The notes under the pieces are model-generated. The model searched no databases and had not been told where the DNA came from. It worked only from the letters and a program-made list of their open reading frames with translations. From the NCBI GenBank assembly GCA_037577475.1, contig JBAGJB010000202.1, forward strand, positions 248,001 through 312,000: a DNA stretch of 64,000 nt, in the 5' to 3' direction. Every line of letters begins with the position of its first letter. Positions within the stretch are counted from its first letter, which is position 1. The translations under genes were made by a program, and so were the position numbers. Of the stretch, positions 22,241 through 33,469 are shown piece by piece. This DNA comes from Chaunax sp. Z400. Taxonomy: Eukaryota; Chordata; Actinopteri; Lophiiformes; Chaunacidae.

Positions 22241-22309
22241 TGATAAAAAATGTTCAGAATGTTAACGGAAACACTGAAGGACCTGAGCTTCCTAAGAGAG
22301 TAAAGTCAG

Positions 22310-22628
22310 TTCAGGCCCTTCTTGTAAGTGTGGTGCGTTTATGGTCCAGGTACATTCCCAGGTATTTGTAGGACTGAACCATGTCGATGTCCATCCACCC
22401 CGGATTGAGACAGGAATAAGAGGTGACTTCCACTTTCTGAAGTCAACCACCAGCTCCTTTGTTTTCTCAATGTTCAGTAACAGGTGGTTATTTTCACACC
22501 AGTCTACAAAAGCTCCAAAGACACTCCCCTACTCTCCCTCCTCTCCCCCTGTCAGACATCCCACTATAACCCTGTCATCAGAGTACTTCTGTAGATGGCG
22601 TGATGGCAACACTCTACCAATGCTTTAG
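22310..22628 (-). mobile_element. LINE reverse-transcriptase fragment (L2/CR1-like)
   Basis: On the minus strand the region reads QKYSDDRVIVG, then NIEKTKELVVDFRK, then DIDMVQSYKYLG. These are the catalytic-loop and following motifs of L2/CR1-type RTs; the catalytic motif is SDD here where active elements have ADD/SDD. Frames are interrupted, so it is dead. Absent from copy B. Confidence 0.8.
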
Positions 22629-22734
22629 GAACCATTTCATTTTTTACACATACTCAGACATGACAGATCCTCAAGATCCTCAGATCAACAAGATCAGATC
22701 CTGATGTTCTCAAAGTGTTTCTCCTCAAAAGAGC

Positions 22735-22965
22735 TACAGGTAGAGCTCAGAAGGATAAGCTGCAGACACTTAGTGTTATGAGTTTATGGATTCAAAACTC
22801 AGTTCCCACATTTAGAGGTTTTTTCCAGTGCAGTGTGAATAATAAATAGAACTTCCGACCACATTCTATAGAGCTGGAGGTATAGCTCAGTGAGATGAGC
22901 TACAGGCGTTAGATGGTTGGCAGTTTAGGATCAAATCCCAGCACTTAGGTGTCTTTTAAGTGTTT
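22735..22965 (+). repeat. Two diverged tRNA-like monomers
   Basis: Relatives of the 144-bp monomer, with AGAGCTCAGAAGGATAAGC and GTATAGCTCAGTGAGATGAGC heads, GGATTCAAAA and GGATCAAATCCCAG B-box regions, and the AATAGAACTTCCGACCACATT tail between them. Absent from copy B. Confidence 0.75.
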
Positions 22966-22976
22966 TTGCCTCAGTA

Positions 22977-24150
22977 TTGACGATGATAAATATAACATTT
23001 GCGCAAAAAAAGTTTTAGCTCAGGGAGATGGGATCCTGACCCGCAATCCTGGAAAGCAGGTTCGAATCCCGGCTGTCTCGTTCTTTCAAAATGTAGCTTC
23101 TGTTTGACACAGCTGAGCTTCAAGAGTCTGAGGTTGACGGTTCAAATCCTGATGTTCAGATGAGTCTCTGCGTTTTGTCCTCTGAAGTTTGAAATGTCAG
23201 AAGTAGAACAGGAACAATTGTTCTGTCCAGTCTAGAGGAAACCTGACCATAGCATAAAAATGTGACTCCTCTTTCCAAACTCCAAGGATGACCAGTGTCA
23301 CAACAATCAAGTCCAAACAGGATTTATTTACATTTCTTTACAAAGATACAAGTTTCAAATGTTTACAGCAACTTCATTTAACAAAGTGAAGGACAGAAAA
23401 TACATGAAACTTCACTTCCAAACATAAAAAAGAGAAAATCAAAAAGGGTTTCCTTCCTGTTACAGCAATACAGAATATTTACAATATATACAAAAGAAAC
23501 TTCACTACAACAATCATCTAATCACCAATTAGCACAAAGTGATGAGGCAGACAGGAAGAGGAGGAGTCACTGATGGGATCCACAGCTGTGTTAATGAGGC
23601 GCCATCAGTCTCCTGTCCAATCAGCAGCCTCCAGGTGTAACTCTGAAACAACAGAACAAAGTGCCAGCATCAGGAGAACAAAAAAAAACTAAATAGCAAA
23701 TACAAGTAGACCAATTTTATCTGTCTTTTTGTCAGACTGAGAACATCTTGCATGATTTTGTTTGATATTTTTTTTAACTGTGAGCAACACTTCAAATGCA
23801 GAAAAGCTAATTATCTGAGCAGTGAGACGTTTTTCTCCACGAGGGTCTGAGATGTGTTCACAGCAACAGGGAAAAACCGACCAACAAATGTTACCTAAAC
23901 TATGAGCCACTCTGCAAAAACGGGATCTCTGTTGCGTCACATGAACTCATTTGGGACACTTGGCAGCGTAATGGCGCACGCAGGAGGACAGGACGAGTCG
24001 GGGCAGCAGGAGCGACAACAGTAGGATTTTCTTTTACTTTTCATTCTGTGGAATCGGGAAACACGTTTTTTAAAGCCAAATCATTCACAAGTACAAAATC
24101 AAGCCCGTCAGAAGGCAGTCGATCCCGCACAACTCCTCTAACTGTGCGCC
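22977..24150. repeat. 1.17-kb interspersed repeat, member 2
   Basis: Near-identical to 10525-11698, including the tRNA-like head (about 23013-23080, B-box GGTTCGAATCC at 23059-23069). After the shared end at TGCGCCGT the two members diverge completely. Confidence 0.8.
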
Positions 24151-24239
24151 GTGTCACGCGTAAAACTCACTACACCAAGATATCAGACCCACAGAATGAT
24201 TTTTCAGAGATAGAAAGGACCCACATAACGCCGAGATGA
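24048..24239 (+). CDS. Possible short basic coding region (uncertain)
   Basis: A 63-codon frame rich in Ser, Thr, Arg and Lys (SRSRTTPLTVRRVTRK) crosses the right end of the 1.17-kb repeat. The same frame in member 1 keeps SRSRTTPLTVRR, then diverges. An upstream frame MAHAGGQDESGQQERQQ ends in a stop at about 24024 and is out of phase. No known domain. It may be chance. Confidence 0.25.
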   Translation: MESGNTFFKAKSFTSTKSSPSEGSRSRTTPLTVRRVTRKTHYTKISDPQNDFSEIERTHITPR

Positions 24240-25579
24240 AGGGTTGATTTGCCCGTCTCTCACCCTGTCCGCTTAACTGACAGTCGGAGAAAGGACAACG
24301 AGCGTAATGAACGGCAAAAAGTCACCTCACTCACAGAAATATCTAAGCCTAATTCTTAAGATTTATGTATTTTAATTACATGTAAATTTTCCATGAATTT
24401 CAATTACATAATTTCAACATAAATAAACTAATAAACTTTATGCGATTCATATTTGTCACTAAAACATGAATGAAATAAGTAAAAGTGAGATTTATGTAAT
24501 AGTTCGAATAAACTTTATGTGTTTTAAATACATAATAAACAGCTTTATGTATTTTTATTCAATAAATGCAATTTGTTTCAATTCAATACAAATATGCTTA
24601 TTAATCAGAATGAATACGTTTAATGTCTTTAAAATACTTAATAACTATGTTTATGCAATAAACTGAATTTATTCTAAATGCATTCTATTTATATACTTTT
24701 TTTAAATAAACCCAATTTAATTTTTTGTTTTAATTATATATTTTTTTTAAAATTATATATTTTTTCTGTTCACCATACATTTACAATCTGTTATTAAAAT
24801 ACATACAAGAACAGTCAGACCACCAATAAACTTGTTTCACAGTTTATTTGTTGTGAACTCCAGTGCAAAACTCATAATATGAAATGTCTTCAAATCCCAA
24901 TAAAAACATGTATCGCAAAATATACATATAAAAATAGAGTGCCATCTTTTTTGGTTTTGGATCAGTCAATACTACAGTGGCGCACAAGGGCAAACGAGCT
25001 GCAACTTAAGAAACCACATGCAAATAGACAAAACACAAGAAAATTAAGAAGACATCAATTTGACAACACATGCACAGCATTTAGAAAATGTGCTGCAAAA
25101 CCACAACACAACAGAAGTGTTTACAAAGGACACATAAAATGATGCATCCCTGGGTGCGCCTTTTCTAATACTGCATTTAAAGAATAGAACAGATTTAAAA
25201 CACAAACATTTCATTTGTTGTTTTCATCTGACACGTTACGCTTACCTTAACTTCTGGATCGTGCGGTCATGTGACTTAGAATAAAACCTTAATTAACATT
25301 GTGGGAATACAACAACACAGTACCTAAAGCTAAACAAGGTGTATTATACTTACTTAAAAAACTCTTATTCACCACCACACATTTTGACTTCTAGTGTACT
25401 GTAAACTCTTTCAAGAACTGCAAGCAAGGTTGAATAACCATCACTCTGTTAACTGAAACACCTCACAGACAAAACAGTGTTGACCAAACAGGCCATCTAG
25501 GCCTGTAACAATAACTACTTTTGTTGGAAACTAAGTGAACAAGTACTTACAACAAGTCAACCACAGAGGGAAAACTCCA
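24240..25579. other. Intergenic, very AT-rich
   Basis: TTTATGTATTTTAATTACAT-type DNA to about 24870. At 24879-25142 an 87-codon frame overlaps GGGCAAACGAGCTGC and GAAGTGTTTACAAAGGACAC, which look like a low-grade fish repeat, so I do not call a gene. Confidence 0.5.
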
Positions 25580-28206
25580 TTACCGGAGCATCTTAATTTT
25601 CAGTGCTTGGACTTTTGGTGAAAGCTTGGTCGTGTCCAGTTCCGTGAGGACTTTCTGAAACACTTCGAAAAGGCACTTCAGGTCCTTTGGATAGCTTAAG
25701 TTCAGTGCATAAATGAGTCCAAAGAGCATCACACATCCATGGGTGACACTCTGAAGGTTCTGCAGAACTTCAGTGCCTTCAAGCACAACACCTACATCTG
25801 CAGGTTTGTCTTCTGGACTAGCGCCCTCCACCCGAATAACATGTATGCCCATCGTTGTCTCAGGAATCAGCGCCTCAGCCTCTCTGGGTTCACTGTCCTG
25901 GAGGACAAACAAAGAGAACAATGAGCTGCTGATCACATTGGGATATTCAGAATTTAAGGCACACTGTTTCACAAACTTACAAATATGTTGAACCATTCAA
26001 ATGCAAAATAACGCCACGATTTCAAAACCACACAAAACAGTCAGGAAGACCCAATAACTGGCCTTTCATTTCTGTCAAACCAGTTTGCAATGACCTCAAC
26101 TTACCATTGCTGCCTATAAAGTTTGCCACCAAGAGTACTTTAGTAAACCTGCAAGCCAACAAAAACTGCATACATTGTGATCCTTCAAAAAGTTAAATAC
26201 TCCCCCACAGTCAGATGTTAGTGTTTACTTTGGTAAACTAGGCCTACGCTGTTATCCAGACAGCAAGGGTATATCCCCGAAAGCCAATCCCCCTCCATTG
26301 TACAAGCAATTCCCCTGATTGAACTCCTAAAATTAAATGTGAAGTTATGTCTGAAAAACAGTGTTTTTCATTAAAAAAAGCTCCTCCTAGTGAGTAAAAT
26401 ATGAACTATTAGACTAAAATTAAACATATACAAATAAATACAAGATAGACCTCCTCAAATTGCACCAAATTTGGACAAAATCAGAGGAACGGTTGAGAAA
26501 TTAAGGCCCCTATATTTCTGAGATAAAACTCTCCCAAGTGTCAGAAATATGGAACCAACCTTTCCCTAAATCAACCCAGTTCTTCCTCGCACTAAGGTCT
26601 ATGAGGGTATAAAATCTGAAAATGATACATGAAATAGTTTGAGTTATCGTGTGATACAATATAATTATGAAAAAGGAAGCCTGTTATTTAATCCAAATTT
26701 GGTGAATATGAATTGACTCGGAGTATTATCTTGTATATATCAAATTTTACTCTAATAGTTCATATTTTACTCCTTACTCCCTATTTTTACTCCAAAATGT
26801 ACACTTTGTATTACCAATTGCTTCATATTTTCCAGAGTCATTTACATGTGAGAAGCTTCTCGTTTGGTTTATAAGATCAATAATGCTCCACACTGAAAGC
26901 TGCATAGTTCAGTCTTTTAGTACACACTTCATGCACATAGGCAAAGCTAGACTGGGGTGCCTTTGAGGAAAGTAACAAAACTATCAATGAAAATATATCC
27001 ACAACACATATACAAAATTAAGACAGTAGGTTGCCAAACACTCACCACGTATTCCTTGACCAGTGTCTCCATGTCTTCATTAAGGTGGACACCTGAGCTC
27101 CTCAGGACACAGCCTCGTTTGGTGTGTAGGTCTTCATTCTGAAAAGAAAAAAATACATTAATCACAGCATTGAGCAGTTGTATCATATGTGCCTTAAAAG
27201 GGTTTTCCAACTTGAAAATGTACATGGACAATCTACATATATGCATGGATACCGGCTATTGCGGCCATAGAGGATATGCTTCAGCCTGAAATGTTTTTAG
27301 CAGCTCATACCTGGAAGATACTGTGATGCCACACACTTGAGATGCCACTGCCACATTTACATACAGCATCTGTGAACAAAGGAAAAGAGGAATTTATCAG
27401 TTGTGGAGAAGAACATACGGATAGAAAAACAAAACACAAGCAATCTCCTTTAAAAAAACCAAAAAAACAAATATGATTTACAGCACACTACCTGCAAAAA
27501 CATATCAAACCCTAGGTCAAACAATGCAAATATGTTTTTAAGTATGCAGTAGACATGCTAATGTTGCTCATGTTAATGCTTGTACTGTTGATTCAAAATA
27601 TGTTTCATCCTTAGTCATCTGATGTATTTAACTTTCTATGTATTATCATGCTCAGTGCCTTTTTAGCCTACATACTTACAAAATCCAAGAGGTTCCCCCT
27701 GCATAGACGATGTCCAAAATCAGCGTAATGTTATGCTTCAAAGAATTCTGAATCTGTAGAAAGACAAAAACAACATGCATTAAACACATTGTATTACCAA
27801 AATCACCCTCTACTCTTTTTTAAAAACGTTTTCAATGTTGTAACCCATCAGATTCTGTTACCTGCCATGTTGGGAAGCAGTAGGCCTACCTGGATCCTAA
27901 GCTTAATGATCAATAGCACAATGAAAAAACACTTCAATACAATAAAAATTAAATTTTAATATGTACAATCCAGTTACTTAAAAGCTAATTTAACTAAACC
28001 AAGGCCTACTAAGGTGGAAGTACATTTATTTTATATTTCATAATTCTGCTCAAACAATTTGAAATGTAGGATTTTACTTGTAAAAACTTACAAATACATT
28101 GTGATTAATTACTTACGGTAGCTCCGATTCTGAACAACCTCTTGTAACACAGCAGGTCAGAGAATCCGAGTCCGCCAAAGCCAAATACGGTGGAACAACC
28201 CGCCAT
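25580..28206 (-). CDS. Multi-exon gene of unknown function
   Basis: Minus-strand exons with good splice sites: 28206-28117 (begins ATG, MAGCSTVFGFGG...), 27753-27680, 27369-27311, 27138-27046 and 25897-25580 (stop). The last three join in one frame of about 157 codons: DAVCKCGSG..., NEDLHTKRG..., then a 105-residue end with VGVVLEGTEVLQNLQS and MLFGLIYALNLSYP, closing KVQALKIKMLR. This end resembles a fish multi-copy family of uncharacterised proteins I recall near SAM-domain-like genes, but I cannot name it. The first two exons are in phase with each other, yet joining exon 2 to exon 3 brings a stop within five codons, so an unseen exon, another acceptor or real decay is needed. Copy B has only a silent change in the last exon. 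A probable promoter lies just beyond 28206. Confidence 0.55.
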
Positions 28207-28307
28207 CCACGGCTCCTTCGACGTTTCTTCAAAATGAACCGCGCAGTTGTTGTCGTCAATGGCTGAAGTCCGACGCGTTTTCAAAATACTGACTCGTTTT
28301 AATAGCG

Positions 28308-28464
28308 TGACGTAAAAACAAAGAGCGCTTAGCTGATATAAATAGCACCATGCGGGTTAAATTGAAGACTGGGTGAATCCGGACTAAATTTAACACTCTC
28401 TGGTCTGATGCAGGCCAACAGGTAAAGGTTCAAAATTGTTGAGTCAGTCAGACCTGTGACGTCA
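28308..28464 (+). promoter_or_regulatory. Probable divergent promoter with CRE, AP-1 and TATA
   Basis: TGACGTAA at 28308-28315, TATAAATAG at 28337-28345, TGAGTCA at 28440-28446 and a full CRE TGACGTCA at 28457-28464. On the plus strand a leader of about 55 nt could run from near 28367 to a donor at 28421 (CAACAG/GTAAAG). The minus-strand gene begins at 28206, so the interval could serve both. The plus-strand partner is likely the kinesin-like gene, but the linking exons were not found. Confidence 0.45.
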
Positions 28465-29637
28465 TTTCCCCTGTAAAACGATCTAATTTCCTGAAAATGA
28501 TATGCAAACCAATCTCATAAATTTTAACCAATTGAATCATGCTTGTTCTATAGCAAAACATATTTAAACCTTTTTCATATTTTCTAACTAATTAAATTGA
28601 ATTGTTTTCATAATTAACAGATTCATGCTGATTCTATGTCATTTGAATGCATACATTTTCAAAATATGATTATTTACATAAAATCAAATAGATATAATTA
28701 CTTAATATTAAACTAGGCCATGATTCATTTTTTTGAGTCTCTCCCTGACACGTGAGTCAGATGGTTTAATTGGCGAGACAATAAATCATCGATTAATGCA
28801 ACATTAGGAGATTTTATTTTTACACGGTTTCTTTCTAATGAAGGACAGACTACAGTGAAAACAAATAAAACACCTGACTCTTCAACCAAGAGCTTTATGC
28901 TGATATTTCTTTGTATTTAAAAGGTAGTTGAACGTCAACAGATCAGCATTGAACATATTTTTTATACACTTGTTTAGTTGATTAAAGAAAAACCAGAAAA
29001 AAACAATCATAATAAATACTTACCCAACAAAAAAAGGTCATCATCACACAGCAGCCTGGTCAGTTTGAAAGAGGAGAAGAGGAGCCACAGGTGCCTTTTT
29101 AAAGGCTTTGCCATCAGTCTCCTGTCCAATCAGCAGCCTCCACCTGCAACTCCTAAAGAGCACAGAACAAAGTGACAGCGCCTCCCCCATTCAGGGAGAC
29201 AGAACAACACATAAAATTAGCAAATACAAATTATGACTCGGAGTCAGAATATTTGGTGATAAAATTACCACAAGTGACTTTTGGATGTATGAGTTTCAGT
29301 TTTTCTTGAGGACAGAATGCTTCAAAAATCAAAGATTTGATGTCATGTCTTTAAACTCTCCAAGCAGACCTCTGTCATGTTGAGCTATTTATTTAGCAAA
29401 CTTTTGATGTTGATATTCAGAGCCTTTGAACCTTCATCTTGTTGTCAGATTTTCTGAAAGTCACTTGAAGATTGAAACCAAATCCATGCAAAAACCGGAG
29501 ATATTTGATCCCAGACACTTTTTTCCCCCTTTTAGATGTCTGATTTTAAAACTTACAGATGTGCCAAAAGATCAGACCAACAATGCCACACTTTCCAAGC
29601 AACACAAGATAAGAGATGGACCAGATTGTCACACTGA
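28465..29637. other. Probable long intron / intergenic DNA upstream of the CA minisatellite
   Basis: AT-rich to about 29030. 29040-29190 carries a diverged relative of the 1.17-kb repeat (CAGTCTCCTGTCCAATCAGC). At 29521-29535 a pyrimidine tract with AG precedes an open stretch (TDVPKDQTNNATLSKQHK) that could be a 5' exon of the kinesin-like gene, with no firm support. Confidence 0.4.
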
Positions 29638-30685
29638 AACAGCTGGAGTAAAAAACACACATGCACGCACACACAGCTGGAGTAAAAAACACACACACAC
29701 AAGCACACACAGCTGGAGTAAAAAACACACACATGCACACGCACACACAGCTGGAGTAAAAAACACACACACGCACACACAGCTGGAGTAAAAAACACAC
29801 ACGCACACACAGCTGGAGTAAAAAACACACACACACACACAAAGCTGGAGTAAAAAACACACACACGCACACGCACACACAGCTGGAGTAAAAAACACAC
29901 ACACGTACACGCACACAGCTGGAGTAAAAAACACACACACGCATACGCACACGCACACACAGCTGGAGTAAAAAACACACACACGCACACACAGCTGGAC
30001 TAAAAAACACACACACGCACACACAGCTGGAGTAAAAACACACACACACACACGCACACGCACACACAGCTGGAGTAAAAAACACACACACGCACACACA
30101 GCTGGAGTAAAAAACACACACACACACGCACACGCACACACAGCTGGAGTAAAAAACACACACACACACGCACACAAACGCACACCTGGAGTAAAGAACA
30201 CACACACGCACACACAGCTGGAGTAAAAAACACACACACACACGCTCACGCACACACAGCTGGAGTAAAAAACACACACACATACGCACACAAACACACA
30301 CCTGGAGTAAAACACACACACACACACGCACACACAGCTGGAGTAAAAAACACACACACGCACACACACACGCACAGCTGGAGGAAAAAACACACACACA
30401 CACACACGCACACAGCTGGAGGAAAACACACACACACACACACACACACGCGCACGCACGCACACACAGCTGGAGTAAAAAACACACACACACACACGCG
30501 CACACACAGCTGGAGTAAAAAACACACACACACACACACACACGCACAGCTGGAGGAAAAAACACACACACACACACACGCACACAGCTGGAGGAAAACA
30601 CACACACACACACACACACGCGCACGCACGCACACACAGCTGGAGTAAAAAACACACACGCACACACACACAGCTGGAGTAAAAA

Positions 30686-30717
<32 letters not shown>

Positions 30718-33325
30718 CTGGAGTAAAAAACACAAACACGCACACACAGCTGGAGTAAAAAACACACACACACACGCACACACAGCTGGATTAAAACACA
30801 CACACACACGCACACGCACACACAGCTGGAGTAAAAAACACACACACGCACACGCACACACAGCTGGAGTAAAAAACACACACGCACACACAGCTGGACT
30901 AAAAAACACACACACACGCACACACAGCTGGAGTAAAAAACACACACACGCACACACAGCTGGAGTAAAAAACACACACACACACGCACACGCACACACA
31001 GCTGGAGTAAAAAACACACACACACGCACACAAACACACACCTGGAGTAAAGAACACACACACGCACATGCACACAAACACACAGCTGGAGTAAAAAACA
31101 CACACACACGCACACGCACACACAGCTGGAGTAAAAAACACACACACGCACACGCACACACAGCTGGAGTAAAAATCACACACGCACACACAGCTGGAGT
31201 AAAAAACACACACACACGCACACGCACACACAGCTGGAGTAAAAAACACACACACACGCACACGCACACAAAGCTGGAGTAAAAAACACACACACCCACA
31301 CGCACACACAGCTGGAGTAGTAAACACAAACACGCACACGCACACACAGCTGGAGTAACAAACACACACACGCACACACAGCTGGAGTAAAAAACACACA
31401 CACGCACACGCACACACAGCTGGAGTAAAAATCACACACACGCACACGCACACACAGCTGGAGTAAAAAACACACACACGCACACGCACACACAGCTGGA
31501 GTAAAAATCACACACACGCACACGCACACACAGCTGGAGTAACAAACACACACACGCACACACAGCTGGAGTAAAAAACACACACACGCACACGCACACA
31601 CAGCTGGAGTAAAAAACACACACACGCACACGCACACACAGCTGGAGTAAAAAACACACGCACACACAGCTGGAGTAAAAATCACACACACGCGCACACA
31701 GCTGGAGTACAAATCACACACACACGCACACGCACACACAGCTGGAGTAAAAAACACAAACACACGCACACGCACACACAGCTGGAGTAAAAAACACAAA
31801 CACACGCGCACACACAGCTGGAGTAAAAGACACACACACACGCACACGCACACAGCTGGAGTAAAAACACACACACGCACACACAGCTGGAGTAAAAAAC
31901 ACACACACGCGCACACAGCTGGAGTAAAAAACACACACGCACACACAGCTGGAGTAAAAAACACACACACGCACACGCACACACAGCTGGAGTAAAAAAC
32001 ACACACACAGCTGTAGTAAAAAACACACACACCCACACGCACACACAGCTGGAGTAAAAAACACACACACAAGCACACAGCTGGAGTAAAAAACACACAC
32101 ACGCACACGCACACAGCTAGAGTAAAAAACACACACACGCACACGCACACACACACACAGCTGGAGTAAAAAACACACACACGCACACGCACACAGAGCT
32201 GGGGTAAAAAACACACACACGCACACACAGCTGGAGTAAAAAACACACACACGCACACACAGCTGGAGTAAAAAACACACACACGCACACGCACACACAG
32301 CTGGAGTAAAAAACACACACACGCACACACAGCTGGAGTAAAAAACACACACACGCACACACAGCTGGAGTAAAAAACACACACACGCACACGCACACAA
32401 AGCTGGAGTAAAAAACACACACACGCACACGCACACAGAGCTGGGGTAAAAAACACACACACGCACACGCACACACAGCTGGAGTAAAAAACACACACAC
32501 GCACACGCACACACAGCTGGAGTAAAAAACACAAACACGCACACAGCTAGAGTAAAAAACACACACACGCACACAGCTGGAGTAAAAAAACACACACACG
32601 CGCACACAGCTGGAGTAAAACACACACGCGCACACAGCTGGAGTAAAACACACACACACAGCTGGAGTAAAAATCACACACGCACACACAGCTGGAGTAA
32701 AAAACACACACACGCACACAGCTGGAGTAAAACACACGCACACAGCTGGAGTAAAAATCACACACGCACACAGCTGGAGTAAAAAACACACACACACGCA
32801 CGCGCACACAAAGCTGGAGTAAAAAACACACACACACGCACAAGCACACACAGCTGGAGTAAAAAACACACACACACGCACAAGCACACACAGCTGGAGT
32901 AAAAAACACACACACACGCACAAGCACACACAGCTGGAGTAAAAAACACACACACGCACACACAGCTGGAGTAAAAATCACACACACGCACACGCACACA
33001 GCTGTAGTAAAAATCACCACACGCACACAGCTGGAGTAAAAAACACACACGCACACGCACACAGCTAGAGTAAAAAACACACACACGCACACACAGCTGG
33101 AGTAAAAAACACACACGCACACACAGCTGGAGTAAAAACACACACACACGCACACGCACACAGCTGGAGTAAAAAACACACACACACACGCACACACAGC
33201 TGGAGTAAAAACACACACACGCACACGCACACACAGCTGGAGTAAAAAACACAGACACGCACACAAGCACACACAGCTGGAGTAAAAAACACACACGCGC
33301 ACACAGCTGGAGTAAAAACACACAC
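29638..33325. repeat. CA-rich minisatellite, long form
   Basis: Roughly 90-100 units of about 30-48 bp. Each has the constant core agctggagtaaaaaacac followed by alternating ACACACGCACACGC runs of variable length. Every unit holds a CAGCTG E-box. All long ORFs here (411-594 codons of CVCVC/FLLQLC) come from this low-complexity DNA. Copy B has only 20 units. The array ends about 145 bp before the first recognised motor exon. Confidence 0.95.
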
Positions 33326-33430
33326 GAAAACACAAACACACAAACACAAACACACAAACACACAAACACAAACACACAAACACACAAACACAAACACACA
33401 AACACACAAACACACAAACACACAAAGACA
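33326..33430. repeat. (acacaaacac)n simple repeat
   Basis: CACAAACACACAAACAC-type repeats over about 105 bp, shorter (about 60 bp) in copy B. Confidence 0.9.
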
Positions 33431-33469
33431 CAATGATCTGTATCTCATCATCTTTCATCTGTATTATAG

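Larger units (their letters stand above)
21355..23106. other. Segment present only in copy A (deleted from B)
   Basis: In copy B base 21354 is joined directly to 23107. The segment starts with gene-free AT-rich DNA and then holds repeats listed separately. Because it includes the start of the 1.17-kb repeat, whose other members are complete, the event is a deletion in B and not an insertion in A. Confidence 0.85.

Noticed and set aside
29546..33458. Minus-strand ORFs of 200-594 codons rich in CVCVC, FLLQLC and FFTPAV
   Set aside because: They are three frames of the CA-rich minisatellite; the same residues recur with each unit and there is no non-repetitive coding sequence.
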